Assembly (NCBI GenBank): GCA_902621675.1
Contig: CACNMX010000005.1
Span: forward strand, 1 to 63,851
DNA: 63,851 nt
From: an uncultured Prochlorococcus sp.
GTDB lineage: Bacteria; Cyanobacteriota; Cyanobacteriia; PCC-6307; Cyanobiaceae
Direction of reading: 5' to 3'
The stretch's first letter is position 1. Each line of letters begins with the position of its first letter. Position numbers and translations under genes: made by a program. Below, one piece after another: positions 48,767-58,369 of this stretch. The notes under the pieces were generated by a model. That model saw nothing but the letters and a program-made list of their open reading frames with translations, did not search any database and was not told the origin of the DNA.

Positions 48767-50110
48767 TTGGACTCAAAAATTTCGTCAAGAGAACAATGGA
48801 CTAGCAAGTTGGGATTCATTCTCGCAGCTGCTGGTAGCGCAGTAGGTCTCGGTAATCTTTGGGGTTTCGCCTACAGAGCCTCTCAAGGGGGAGGTGCCGC
48901 GTTTGTCCTTTTATATATATTGATCGTTTTAATTGTATGTCTTCCGGTATTTGTTGCTGAAATGGCTCTAGGGAGAAACGCAATGGCAAGCACATTACTT
49001 GCACCAGTAAAGTTAGCCGGGAAAAATTGGTACCCATTAGGAATTCTTTTCTTCATAGCCCCCTTAGGAATAGCATCATATTATTCAGTGATAATGGGAT
49101 GGACTGCAGATACATTGTTCCATTCTTTATTTTTTGGATTACCTAAGAATTTAACTGAGGCAGAAACCTTTTTTGGTTCGATTAGTAGTGGCAGCAGTGT
49201 TTTGTTGGGACATCTATTAAGTCTTGTACTTACAGCAATAATAGTTTCATCAGGTATAAAAAAAGGTATAGAAAAGGTGACACGATTCTTTATGCCTATA
49301 CTTTTTATAATTCTTTTATCGCTAGCAATATGGGCCACTTCACTTTCAGGCGCATGGGAAGGATATAAAACATTTTTGTTTAAGTTTGACTTTGATGAAT
49401 TAAGGAACCCTCAAACAATAAGAAATGCTTTTACACAAGCTTTCTTTTCTTTAAGTTTAGGAATTGGAGTTATGGTGACTTATGCTTCCTATTTAAATAA
49501 AAAGAGTAATCTTCCAAAACTAAGTGTTGGAGTTGCATCATTGGATACTTTGGTGGGTCTTATGGCAGGACTTATTACTTTTCCTATTGTTTTAACATTT
49601 GGGTTAAGTGATGCTATTTCTGAATCAACAGTTGGTGCATTATTTATATCAATTCCTACGGGCCTTGGTTCATATGGAGCGGTTGGAAGAATTGTAGCTG
49701 TTGCATTTTTTGCATTAGCTTATATTGCAGCAATAACTTCCTCTGTTTCATTATTGGAAGTTCCAGTTTCCTCTTTAATGGATAAATTTGGTTTTAAAAG
49801 AGAAAAATCTGTTTGGCTGATAACTCTTTTCCTATTCTTAGCAGGCATGCCTTCTGCATTGAACTTAAACATTCTTGGAACTATTGATTCGATTTTTGGA
49901 GGTGTATTACTTATCTTTGGTGGATTCTTGGTTACTTTCTTTATGGGATGGGTAGTACCTGGAAAGTTTAATGAAGAACTTAGTGATTCAAAAGTAGGAA
50001 TCAAAACGACACGTTATTTGAAATTCATGACAAGATGGGTTGCGCCCCCAATTATTGGTTTTGGACTATTTATCAGTGTGTTTGATTTGCTTAAAGGGTG
50101 GGTAAGTTAA
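48767..50110 (+). CDS. Sodium-dependent transporter, NSS/SNF family
   Basis: 447 aa from TTG at 48767 (an unusual start; the REQWTSKLGFIL family N terminus begins 7 residues later). About eleven to twelve membrane helices. The helix 1 motif AAAGSAVGLGNLWGFAYRAS (Na1/Na2 and substrate backbone ligands) and QAFFSLSLGIGVMVTYASYL in helix 6 are typical of LeuT-like bacterial members. Probably an amino-acid:sodium symporter; substrate not predictable. Confidence 0.87.
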   Translation: MDSKISSREQWTSKLGFILAAAGSAVGLGNLWGFAYRASQGGGAAFVLLYILIVLIVCLPVFVAEMALGRNAMASTLLAPVKLAGKNWYPLGILFFIAPLGIASYYSVIMGWTADTLFHSLFFGLPKNLTEAETFFGSISSGSSVLLGHLLSLVLTAIIVSSGIKKGIEKVTRFFMPILFIILLSLAIWATSLSGAWEGYKTFLFKFDFDELRNPQTIRNAFTQAFFSLSLGIGVMVTYASYLNKKSNLPKLSVGVASLDTLVGLMAGLITFPIVLTFGLSDAISESTVGALFISIPTGLGSYGAVGRIVAVAFFALAYIAAITSSVSLLEVPVSSLMDKFGFKREKSVWLITLFLFLAGMPSALNLNILGTIDSIFGGVLLIFGGFLVTFFMGWVVPGKFNEELSDSKVGIKTTRYLKFMTRWVAPPIIGFGLFISVFDLLKGWVS

Positions 50111-50379
50111 AAATACTAGTCAAAAATTAAGTATTTGCAATGGTTATTAATTAAAAAATTGATAAGAAGGCTAAGAGCATTGTTTTATTACTAATGTCTA
50201 AATATTTTTCTCAAGAAAAAGTTTTACTGCGGAACCTTTTTTAATAAATATTAAATTTCAACTTCTATTTAATCTCAAACTTATCGGCAAAAACCATCAC
50301 TAATAGAATCTATATAAAATATATTTAGGTATTTAATTTTAAGAAATTAGAAAGCCTTCAAGAATAGATAACAAATTTG

Positions 50380-52083
50380 ATGTCAACCAAATCTGATTCA
50401 TTAAAAGGAAAGCTTACAGAAAATTTTTCTGAATTTTCTCAACTATCTGACTATTCTTTTATGGATTCTCTTAAAGCAGATCCTCAATCAACAAAAGATG
50501 GAAATGATCATAAGCCGCGTTCAGTATATTCGGGGCATTACGTACCAGTTGTGCCAACTGCTATTCCAGAACCAGAATATATTTCCCACAGCAACAAACT
50601 TTTTAAAGAACTAAGACTAAGTTCAGAACTTACTAAAGACAAGAATTTTTGTCGTTTTTTCTCAGGTGATATTTCTGTTGCTAATTATCCAATGAGTCCT
50701 GTTGGTTGGGCGACAGGTTATGCATTATCAATTTACGGGACTGAATATACCCAGCAATGTCCCTTTGGCACTGGCAATGGTTATGGTGATGGAAGAGCAA
50801 TTTCTATTTTTGAAGGTTTATTCAATGGGAAAAGAATGGAAATGCAACTTAAAGGAGGAGGTCCAACTCCCTACTGTCGTGGAGCAGATGGCAGAGCTGT
50901 CCTAAGGTCTAGCGTACGAGAATTTCTCGCACAGGAATTAATGGATGCCTTGGGAATCCCTACCTCAAGATCTTTAACACTTTATGTCTCACGTTCAGAA
51001 ATAGTTAGAAGACCTTGGTATTCCAAAGGGTCCAGATATTTTGAACCTGACATCATGATTGATAATCAAGCGGCAATTACTACGAGAGTCGCTCCATCTT
51101 TTTTACGTGTAGGCCAGATTGAACTTTTTGCAAGACGAGTTCGTAATAATGCGCATGATGAGGCGCTCAATGAACTAAAGATGATAGTTCAACATCTAAT
51201 TGATAGAAATTATAAAGATGAAATTGAATATGAGATTTCAATTGAAAGTAAAGTAATAAAACTGGCTTCTTTATACAGATCAAGGCTTATATCACTCATA
51301 GCTAACTGGATGAGAGTTGGTTATTGCCAGGGTAATTTCAATAGTGATAATTGTGCTGCTGGAGGTTATACCTTGGATTATGGCCCCTTTGGATTCTGTG
51401 AATTATTTGATCCAAGATTTCAGCCATGGACAGGGGGAGGTGAACATTTCTCATTTTTTAACCAGCCTTCTGCAGCGGCAATTAACTTTAAAACATTTTG
51501 TTCATCTCTTAGTCCGTTACTTTCACAAAGCAAACAAGATCAAGAAAAGTTAGATCAAATCGAAAAAGACTTCTCTGAATTAATGAATAAGGAATTGATG
51601 AAAATGTGGGCAAACAAGCTTGGTTTAGAACATTACAACGAAACTCTAATAAATGAATTTTTTAATCTCATGGTCATTTCAAAAGCAGACTATACAATTT
51701 TGTTCCGTAAACTCTCTGAAATACCTGATAACTTAGATTTTTTAAAAGACTGTTTCTATTTACCAATTAATGACGAGCTCAATAATAGGTGGGAAGTATG
51801 GCTTGAACACTGGCAAACAGTCTTGAAGAAAGAGGGAAATATTAAAGCAAAATCGGCATCAATGAAATCCCTTAATCCAGTCTATACTTGGCGCGAATGG
51901 ATGGTCGTTCCCGCATATGAAGAAGCTGAAAAGGGAAATTACAAAAAAATAAAAGAGTTACAGGATGTCTTTAGCAATCCATATGTAGAACAATCCCCAG
52001 AAATAGATCAAAAATATAATCGACTAAAGCCAAGCCAATATTTTAACTATGGAGGAGTATCTCATTACAGTTGTTCTTCATAA
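50380..52083 (+). CDS. selO: SelO/YdiU-family protein adenylyltransferase
   Basis: 567 aa from ATG at 50380 (the TTG 3 bp earlier is less likely). SelO motifs: FPMSP-like entry to GTEYTQQCPFGTGNGYGDGR, the nucleotide loop QLKGGGPTPYCRGADGRAVL, RSSVREFLAQELMDALGIPT, NFNSDNCAAGG and DYGPFGFCELFDP (metal and catalytic residues). SelO is a pseudokinase that transfers AMP to proteins in redox stress. The C terminus ends SHYSCSS with a penultimate Cys region, where some SelO proteins carry selenocysteine or Cys (CSS-type end). Confidence 0.87.
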   Translation: MSTKSDSLKGKLTENFSEFSQLSDYSFMDSLKADPQSTKDGNDHKPRSVYSGHYVPVVPTAIPEPEYISHSNKLFKELRLSSELTKDKNFCRFFSGDISVANYPMSPVGWATGYALSIYGTEYTQQCPFGTGNGYGDGRAISIFEGLFNGKRMEMQLKGGGPTPYCRGADGRAVLRSSVREFLAQELMDALGIPTSRSLTLYVSRSEIVRRPWYSKGSRYFEPDIMIDNQAAITTRVAPSFLRVGQIELFARRVRNNAHDEALNELKMIVQHLIDRNYKDEIEYEISIESKVIKLASLYRSRLISLIANWMRVGYCQGNFNSDNCAAGGYTLDYGPFGFCELFDPRFQPWTGGGEHFSFFNQPSAAAINFKTFCSSLSPLLSQSKQDQEKLDQIEKDFSELMNKELMKMWANKLGLEHYNETLINEFFNLMVISKADYTILFRKLSEIPDNLDFLKDCFYLPINDELNNRWEVWLEHWQTVLKKEGNIKAKSASMKSLNPVYTWREWMVVPAYEEAEKGNYKKIKELQDVFSNPYVEQSPEIDQKYNRLKPSQYFNYGGVSHYSCSS

Positions 52084-52125
52084 AAGTTCAATCCTCATGC
52101 TGATAGAACAACTTTGAGAAAAATC

Positions 52126-52548
52126 TTATTTATTTATGGCCGTGGGCATTCCAACTACTGATACAACTCCCACATGAAGTATGGCCGGCTTCTTTCCAAC
52201 ATTTTTCACATAGTGTGGGGTACCATTATTACTCTCTATAAATGCATCACCCGCTTTAAAGAAATTAATTTCTTCACCCCTCACATGCTTTAATCTTCCT
52301 CTGGTGACATGAATCAACATTGGGGCAGGGTGCGTATGAATTGGGGTTTCTATCCCAGATGGAATCTTCAATTTTAAGAGTCTTAATTCAGGCTTACCCT
52401 CGAGATAATTAAAATTTTTACCACTCAGTCCTTTTGAACTTTGAATAATAGGTATAACTTCAATCTTTTCTTCAGCAAGAAAAGGTTGAGGTAAAGCTAA
52501 AGTCCCTATAAAAAGGAAACAAAATGGAATAAATGTTTTTATTTTCAT
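52126..52548 (-). CDS. Exported cupin-domain protein
   Basis: About 140 aa. Signal peptide MKIKTFIPFCFLFIGTLALP with cleavage after LA. Single cupin domain with the HTHPAPMLIHVTRGRLKHV metal-site motif and a second motif GDAFIESNNGTPHYVKN. The His and Glu ligands suggest a divalent metal, but the substrate is unknown. The frame extends upstream to 52566; the Met at 52548 gives the signal peptide. Confidence 0.75.
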   Translation of the reverse strand: MKIKTFIPFCFLFIGTLALPQPFLAEEKIEVIPIIQSSKGLSGKNFNYLEGKPELRLLKLKIPSGIETPIHTHPAPMLIHVTRGRLKHVRGEEINFFKAGDAFIESNNGTPHYVKNVGKKPAILHVGVVSVVGMPTAINK

Positions 52549-52601
52549 TAGATATTTGAGTTTCACTAATAATAGGTAGTTTGCAAAAATAATAAACTAA
52601 T

Positions 52602-52763
52602 TTATTTTTTATATAACTTTTCTAATTGCTTAATTTCCTCTCTTAAATCCTTACCTCTCTCATTTAATTTATTATTTTTAATAACTATTGGGATAATCCA
52701 CCAGGCTTGAAGACCTAAAAAGATAAAGACTAGGATCAATAATTCAAAAGTACCAGGCTGCAT
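52602..52763 (-). CDS. Small membrane protein (53 aa)
   Basis: ATG at 52763 to TAA at 52602-52604. N-terminal helix (TFELLILVFIFLGLQAWWII), then a charged coiled-coil-like tail (KGKDLREEIKQLEKLYKK-like). Function unknown. Confidence 0.5.
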   Translation of the reverse strand: MQPGTFELLILVFIFLGLQAWWIIPIVIKNNKLNERGKDLREEIKQLEKLYKK

Positions 52764-52836
52764 TTGATAAATAACCCTTCTTTGTTAATAACATTATTCT
52801 AAAAGTTATTAAACATTCATGAGATTTGGAATTTTT

Positions 52837-53019
52837 CTAGGCTGCCTCTAATTCAATATTAAGTTCAATTCCCTTTGAAATGATTGCTTCTTTAAATTCA
52901 ATAAGTTTGGAAATTATTCTTTGCTTCTCAGGATCAGTTTTGTGGATATCATCTACAACTTCTTGCATTGCAAGTGTTACTTTTTGTAGTTTGATTTCTA
53001 GATCTTCCCTATAATTCAT
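52837..53019 (-). CDS. Small helical protein (60 aa)
   Basis: Acidic, all-helical (MNYREDLEIKLQKVTLAMQE, then KTDPEKQRIISKLIEFKEAI). No family recognised; probably a small soluble helical bundle. Confidence 0.5.
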   Translation of the reverse strand: MNYREDLEIKLQKVTLAMQEVVDDIHKTDPEKQRIISKLIEFKEAIISKGIELNIELEAA

Positions 53020-53168
53020 AAGCTTAAAGAAATTATCTTATCTATTAAAAAACAAAATAATTATTAGTAAATAAGTACTTAACCTTAAAAGGATTGACAG
53101 CAAAACAAGGAGGATATAACTTATAGTACAAACGTATTAACAATCAGCCAACCGATTAAAGGTAAAGT

Positions 53169-53438
53169 ATGGAGCCTAAGTACTCATTTGGTTGTAGCAC
53201 TAGCAAACCCAACGGATGCCTACTAAATCCTGAAGGCAGCAGAATGATCTTTTTCGAAGAATGCAAAAATTCTCCTAAACCTAATTTAAAAATTCATACT
53301 CATCTTTTCTACACAAATCACCTTGGAGAACCTGGAGGGTACAAATCCTCTGAAAAACTCAACATAGATTCAGCCTGGGAAAAGTGGCACGAACTGCACC
53401 AAAAAGGGTGGACAGAAGTATCTCATAATTACGGATAA
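53169..53438 (+). CDS. DUF1651-family small protein (89 aa)
   Basis: Beta-rich first half with three Cys (SFGCSTSKPNGCLLNPEGSR, EECKNSPKPNLK), then the family helix SAWEKWHELHQKGWTEVSHN. Best preserved DUF1651 member of the window. Upstream lies a promoter-like TTGACA with TATAAC. Confidence 0.7.
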   Translation: MEPKYSFGCSTSKPNGCLLNPEGSRMIFFEECKNSPKPNLKIHTHLFYTNHLGEPGGYKSSEKLNIDSAWEKWHELHQKGWTEVSHNYG

Positions 53439-53541
53439 ATGATCCGGCCAAGAAAAAGCCTTTATGTTTTTATGAGCTTAAGAGTTTCCTAAAATATGGA
53501 ATTCGGTGTTAAAAATAAATAATCAATATTTATTGACATTT

Positions 53542-53555
53542 GTATATGAGGAAAC
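53542..53555 (+). promoter_or_regulatory. Weak NtcA-like site before nirA
   Basis: GTA-N8-AAC (one mismatch to GTA-N8-TAC), 46 bp before the nirA ATG, with TAAGAA about 21 bp downstream as a possible -10. The position fits an NtcA-activated promoter, but the sequence is imperfect. Confidence 0.4.
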
Positions 53556-53601
53556 ATTAAATTGTCTAAAATCTCATAAGAATAAATGAATAAAAATTAA
53601 T

Positions 53602-55125
53602 ATGCAATATTATTTAAATGATAAAAAATTAAATAAGATTGAAAAGCAAAAGGCGGAGAAAGATGGTCTGAAAATTTTTGAAGAGTTAGATGATTACGCT
53701 CTTAAAGGGTGGGAAGAGATGGATGAAGTAGATTTGCAAATGCGCTTAAAGTGGTATGGCCTTTTTTGGAGACCAAAAACTCCTGGAAGATTTATGATGA
53801 GGCTTAGAGTTCCCAATGGAATTCTGAACTCTAATCAGTTGAAAGTAATCGCGTCAATAGTCGCTAGATATGGAGAAGACGGTTCTGCAGATATAACAAC
53901 TAGGCAAAATATTCAATTAAGGGGGGTTTTGATAAATGATCTACCAGATATTATTAAAAGACTTAAAGAGGTTGATATTACATCCGTTCAGTCTGGAATG
54001 GATAATCCAAGGAATGTTACTGGTAATCCACTAGCGGGAATTGATCCTGAAGAAATTATAGATACAAGAAAATATACTTCTGAATTAGAAAATTACTTAA
54101 CAAATTCTGGTAATGGCAACCCCGAATTCTCGAATTTACCAAGGAAGTGGAATACTGCAGTTGCAGGAGCAAAAGATAATTTTCTTCTACATAATGATCT
54201 TATCTTTCATCCTGTTTTTAAAAATGGAATATTAGGCTTTGGTGTCTGGGTAGGAGGAATTTTATCAGCAACTTTGAATGCTTATGCTATACCTCTAGAT
54301 GTCTGGGTAGAAGAAAAAGATATATGCAAAATAACTGGAATTATTTGTTCCCTTTGGCGAGATAATGGAGATAGATTTCTAAGAAATAAAGGAAGATTTA
54401 GATATTATTTGAACTCTATAGGTATCGAAAAATTTAGAGAACTTGTAGAAGAAAAATTTGGAACTTTATCCAGTGATCCAGGCTCAATTTTTAACGAAAG
54501 ACAAAGAAGTTTATTTGGGATTAATAAACAAAAACAGAATAATCTTTACTTTGCTGGATTACACATTCCGGTAGGAAGATTATGTGTAGAAGACATACAA
54601 GAAATTGCAAGATTAAGTGAAAAATATGGACAGAGTGAAGTAAGACTAACCGAAGATCAAAATCTAATTATTGTTGGCCTGAAAGATAATATTTTAGAAG
54701 AATTTGGTAATGAAGAAATTATTAATAAATTCAAATTAAATCCATCCCATTTTTCAGCGAGCACCGTTTCATGTACAGGGAGTAGTTATTGTAGCTTTGC
54801 TCTTGCTAATACCAAAGATATAGCAAGCAATATTTCTGAAAAATTAGATCGAGAACTTGAATTATCAGAGGAGGTTAAAATCCACTGGACAGGATGTCCA
54901 AATAATTGTGGACAAGCTCATATGGGTGGTATTGGTATGACTGGTACAAAGGTAAAAAAAGAGGGGGGAGGAACTGAGGATGGATATAATGTCAGTATTG
55001 GAGGAAGACAAGATCACCTGCAAACTTTAGGTGAAACCGAATTTAAAAAAGTTAGTAAACATGAAATTTATAATTTAATCAAAGAAATTTTAATCAATAA
55101 GTTTAATGCAAAGTTAAAAACCTAA
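53602..55125 (+). CDS. nirA: Ferredoxin-nitrite reductase
   Basis: 507 aa siroheme and [4Fe-4S] enzyme reducing nitrite to ammonium with ferredoxin electrons. N-terminal NiR/SiR ferredoxin-like half (KWYGLFWRPKTPGRFMMRLR, TTRQNIQLRG) and a second repeat (LCVEDIQEIARLSEKYG). Cluster cysteines are TVSCTGSSYCSFA and HWTGCPNNCGQAH (C-x5-C ... C-x3-C). First gene of the nitrate assimilation cluster; 10 bp before the helical-repeat gene. Confidence 0.97.
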   Translation: MQYYLNDKKLNKIEKQKAEKDGLKIFEELDDYALKGWEEMDEVDLQMRLKWYGLFWRPKTPGRFMMRLRVPNGILNSNQLKVIASIVARYGEDGSADITTRQNIQLRGVLINDLPDIIKRLKEVDITSVQSGMDNPRNVTGNPLAGIDPEEIIDTRKYTSELENYLTNSGNGNPEFSNLPRKWNTAVAGAKDNFLLHNDLIFHPVFKNGILGFGVWVGGILSATLNAYAIPLDVWVEEKDICKITGIICSLWRDNGDRFLRNKGRFRYYLNSIGIEKFRELVEEKFGTLSSDPGSIFNERQRSLFGINKQKQNNLYFAGLHIPVGRLCVEDIQEIARLSEKYGQSEVRLTEDQNLIIVGLKDNILEEFGNEEIINKFKLNPSHFSASTVSCTGSSYCSFALANTKDIASNISEKLDRELELSEEVKIHWTGCPNNCGQAHMGGIGMTGTKVKKEGGGTEDGYNVSIGGRQDHLQTLGETEFKKVSKHEIYNLIKEILINKFNAKLKT

Positions 55126-55135
55126 AAATATATTA

Positions 55136-55864
55136 ATGAGCAAAAGTGAATCTGAAATATTAGAAGTTTTAAATGGATTAGGTTCAAAAAAATTAGATCT
55201 TGATATTCTTTTTTCCTACTATTCATTGAAATTATCTTTTGAGATTCGCAAAGTTATTGCGGAAAAGATAGGTATGCAAGAAAGGAAAGGCTATTTTTTA
55301 CTTGAAAAGATGATAAAAAAATTTGGCCTTAAAGTTGAATTTATTGAGGCCCTTAAATTAACAAATGAAAAAGATGCAAAAGATCTTTTACTAAAAAATC
55401 TCTATCAAAATAATAAGTTAAATATTCATATAATTAATGCTTTAGAGCCCTGGGGAGGAGAAATCGAACTTACATTGATAAGAGAAATATTCGATATTTG
55501 CGAAATAGATTTTTGGATTGCAGGCCTTAATATTCTCCATTTCAAAGCTCATCAATTAACTGATGAAATATTATTATCTTTTATTGATCAAATAAAAATT
55601 TACGATGATTTCAAAATCAACTACAAGATAATCTCTATTTTAAAAAGAAGAGAAAGCGAAATGGTTTGTAAATTACTCTATGAATATTCTTTAAATAAAG
55701 AATTAGAAATCGCTAAATATGCAATTTTTTCTTTAGGGAGCATTTGGAATGATAATAGTTTTGAACAATTATCAAAATTAGAAAATGAGATAAAAGATCC
55801 TTCTCTACTTAAATGCATAAAAAATCAAAAATTGATCTCAAATCAATTTCTAATAAATAAATAA
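55136..55864 (+). CDS. HEAT-like helical repeat protein linked to nirA
   Basis: 242 aa, predominantly paired helices of the HEAT/PBS-lyase type (LSFEIRKVIAEKIGMQERKG, ELEIAKYAIFSLGSIWNDNS). It follows nirA by 10 bp on the same strand. Some cyanobacteria carry a CpcE-like protein (cyanobacterial NirB) needed for full nitrite reductase activity, which is a candidate equivalent. The similarity was judged from repeat character only. Confidence 0.6.
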   Translation: MSKSESEILEVLNGLGSKKLDLDILFSYYSLKLSFEIRKVIAEKIGMQERKGYFLLEKMIKKFGLKVEFIEALKLTNEKDAKDLLLKNLYQNNKLNIHIINALEPWGGEIELTLIREIFDICEIDFWIAGLNILHFKAHQLTDEILLSFIDQIKIYDDFKINYKIISILKRRESEMVCKLLYEYSLNKELEIAKYAIFSLGSIWNDNSFEQLSKLENEIKDPSLLKCIKNQKLISNQFLINK

Positions 55865-55873
55865 ACTAGAGAA

Positions 55874-56368
55874 TTATTTTTTTAACTTATCAATGAGATT
55901 TATTAAATTACAAGGTTTTGTATTTTGATTAAGTTGATAAGAAATTATATCTTGCCAACCTGTCATAACAGCATCCTTAGATCCTGGCAAAACGAATAAA
56001 AACTTACCATTTGCAGACCCCGCAATACACCTACTTTGTAAAGTACTAGTTCCTATCTTTTTAAATGATAAAAATCTAAAAGTCTCCCCAAAACCATCAA
56101 TCTCTTTATCTAATAAAGGTCTAATGGCTTCAGGAGTAACGTCCCGAGCTGTAATTCCTGTTCCACCTGTAGTAATAATCACATCAATATTTGGATCTGA
56201 GATCCAATCGCTCGTATATTTTCTAATTAAATAAATATCATCTTTGCAAATTATCTTATCAACGACATTGTGTCCTGATCTCTTAGCCTCGTGAAGGAGA
56301 TAATTTCCACTCTCATCATTTTTTGTGTTACGAGTATCAGAAACAGTAAGCAAAGCTATAGAAACCAC
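55874..56368 (-). CDS. moaB: Molybdopterin adenylyltransferase-type protein MoaB/MogA
   Basis: 164 aa. IALLTVSDTRNTKNDESG, DVIITTGGTGITARDVTPEA and LFVLPGSKDAVMTGW are the MPT-binding motifs of the MoaB/MogA family, which activates molybdopterin with AMP. It is divergent from moaD with a 35-bp gap and convergent with the helical-repeat gene. Confidence 0.92.
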   Translation of the reverse strand: MVSIALLTVSDTRNTKNDESGNYLLHEAKRSGHNVVDKIICKDDIYLIRKYTSDWISDPNIDVIITTGGTGITARDVTPEAIRPLLDKEIDGFGETFRFLSFKKIGTSTLQSRCIAGSANGKFLFVLPGSKDAVMTGWQDIISYQLNQNTKPCNLINLIDKLKK

Positions 56369-56403
56369 TTAAAATTAAACCATTAGTTACTAGATTACTA
56401 TAG

Positions 56404-56655
56404 ATGGAAACTAAAAAATCTAACAAAATTAAGGTGGTTTTATTATCTAGTATCGCTGAAGATCTAGGATGGAATGAAAAATTTCTTACAATTGAAGGGT
56501 CTCAAATGAAGGTTTTTTCTGTATGGAATTTAATTAATACTAATTTAACGCAAGATAATATTATCGTTTCAATTAATCAAGAAATTACAGATATGGATGC
56601 GATGATTAATCCGGATGATGAGGTGGCATTTATGCCAATGTTTACCGGTGGATAA
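56404..56655 (+). CDS. moaD: Molybdopterin synthase small subunit
   Basis: 83 aa ubiquitin-like protein. The C-terminal Gly-Gly (MFTGG) carries the thiocarboxylate that delivers sulfur to precursor Z; AFMPMFTGG is the family ending. moaE overlaps its end. Confidence 0.92.
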   Translation: METKKSNKIKVVLLSSIAEDLGWNEKFLTIEGSQMKVFSVWNLINTNLTQDNIIVSINQEITDMDAMINPDDEVAFMPMFTGG

Positions 56656-57100
56656 TTTAAGAATAAAATTTAAAATCCTAGAAGAGACTTTTAATCCTTA
56701 TAAAGAATTCGAACTTTGGGAAAAGGTAAATAAAAATTCAGCAAACTCATTTTTTATTGGGAGAGTAAGGCCCTCTGATCAATTTGGAAATGATTTAAAG
56801 AAACTAGAAATTGTTCATTATAAAGGAATGACCGAAAATTATATTAAAAGATATTTAATGAAAATTTCTGAAAAACAGGATGATTTATGTATTTTTCTCT
56901 TGCACAGGATAGGTTTCATTTACCCTAACGAGCCTATTATTTTAATAGCAGTAAGTGCTAATCATAGAGGCATTGCAAATAAATATCTCCAAGAAATACT
57001 TGAATTTACAAAATACAAAGTTCCTTTTTGGAAAAAAGAATGGACTTTCAAAGGATCCTCATGGGTAAAAAAGAATACTGACTTAGGGTTTAAATTATAA
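56648..57100 (+). CDS. moaE: Molybdopterin synthase large subunit
   Basis: 150 aa from GTG at 56648, 8 bp inside the end of moaD, so the two synthase subunits are translationally coupled. The frame is open to 56615, but those residues do not resemble MoaE. Motifs: FFIGRVRPSDQFGNDLKKLE, HYKGMTENYI, HRIGFIYPNEPIILIAVSAN, FWKKEWTFKGSSWV (Lys residues of the active site). Confidence 0.88.
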   Translation: MDNLRIKFKILEETFNPYKEFELWEKVNKNSANSFFIGRVRPSDQFGNDLKKLEIVHYKGMTENYIKRYLMKISEKQDDLCIFLLHRIGFIYPNEPIILIAVSANHRGIANKYLQEILEFTKYKVPFWKKEWTFKGSSWVKKNTDLGFKL

Positions 57101-58357
57101 AAAATTATTTTTTAAAAGTTGTGCCCATAATAAATTTCCTTTTTGACAAAAATCAATTTCAGAAGGTATTTCTATTAATAAATCTGAATTAGATATTGAA
57201 CTAATCTTTGATGAGGATTGTTCTTCAGAAATATCTGCAATTAATTCACCTTCTTCATTAACGATAAGTTTTCCTCTAAGCAATTCTGGTCTCCCTTTTC
57301 TTCTTTTCAAATCAGAATTCAGCTTAACCTTAATCCTAAGAGGGAATTCAATATTAGTAATTCCTTCAAGTTTCTGAAGTGCGGGCCAAACAAGTTGAAT
57401 AAAAGTAATAGCTGCTGAAACGGGATTCCCAGGCAATCCAAAATAAGGTATTTTTTTATTTATCAATCCAAAAGCAAAGGGTTTTCCTGGCTTTAAAAAT
57501 AGTTTCCAAAATTTAATTTCTCCTATCTCGTTAATAATATCTTTTAAAAAATCTTTTTTACCAACTGATATCCCACCAACTGAAATAACCACATCATTAA
57601 ATTCAGAAATATTTCTAAGAGAATTTTTAATATTTTGATAATTATCTTTTTCTATATGAATTTCATTAATTTCAAATCCAAGATTTTTTGCGATTGATTT
57701 TATCAAAATACTATTACTTTCCCATATTTCTCCTTTTTTTCTTGCAGTTCCTGATTTGATAAGTTCATCTCCAGTAATTAGTAAACCTAATTTAGAAATT
57801 TTGCTAACTTTTATAGTTTTTATCCCACAACTTGCTAATTTGCTTAAAATCCCAGGTGTAATGTTTGCCCCTTTCTTGATTAATATTTCACCTTTAAATA
57901 CTTGATCATTTTTTTCTCTAATCCAAGAGTTATTAGATGATTTTTCTTTTTTAAGAATATACTCATTTCCGTTTAAAAGTTCTAAAGAAACTTGTTCTTG
58001 AGGTATCACATAAAAACAATTATCTGGCACAAATGAACCTGTACTAATCGTTACAGCTTCACCTTTTTTAAGAAGGTCATTAAATGGCTTTCCGGGAAAA
58101 GACTCTCCGACAATTTTCCATTTATTCCCTTTACTTGATTCTCCTAGCGCATATCCATCCATGACTGATGATCTATAACCTGGTATATCTTCCTCAGATA
58201 AGATTTCCTCCATAGAAACTCTTCCAAGTGCTTCGTCTAAATTGATCTCTTCCTTATGTAAAATTTCATTATTCACTATTAAAGTATCTATCTCTTCCAA
58301 GATTTTTTTAATAGCGTCATTTAAATAAAGACCCTGATTATTGATATCAATTCCCAT
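57095..58357 (-). CDS. moeA: Molybdopterin molybdenumtransferase
   Basis: 420 aa. PGYRSSVMDGYAL and GEAVTISTGSFVPDN in the N-terminal domains, TGDEL and DVVISVGGISVGKKDF in the MPT-binding domain, LKPGKPFAFG and YFGLPGNPVSAAITF downstream, and the C-terminal barrel. It inserts molybdate into adenylated MPT. Overlaps the converging moaE end by 6 bp; 12 bp after moaC. Confidence 0.93.
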   Translation of the reverse strand: MGIDINNQGLYLNDAIKKILEEIDTLIVNNEILHKEEINLDEALGRVSMEEILSEEDIPGYRSSVMDGYALGESSKGNKWKIVGESFPGKPFNDLLKKGEAVTISTGSFVPDNCFYVIPQEQVSLELLNGNEYILKKEKSSNNSWIREKNDQVFKGEILIKKGANITPGILSKLASCGIKTIKVSKISKLGLLITGDELIKSGTARKKGEIWESNSILIKSIAKNLGFEINEIHIEKDNYQNIKNSLRNISEFNDVVISVGGISVGKKDFLKDIINEIGEIKFWKLFLKPGKPFAFGLINKKIPYFGLPGNPVSAAITFIQLVWPALQKLEGITNIEFPLRIKVKLNSDLKRRKGRPELLRGKLIVNEEGELIADISEEQSSSKISSISNSDLLIEIPSEIDFCQKGNLLWAQLLKNNFL

Positions 58358-58369
58358 TATTGTGAGTAC

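Noticed and set aside
53090-53125. Another copy of the TTGACA motif element before 53169 (GGATTGACAGCAAAACAAGG)
   Set aside because: It lacks the AGTCGAY core and looks like an ordinary -35/-10 promoter (TTGACA ... TATAAC).
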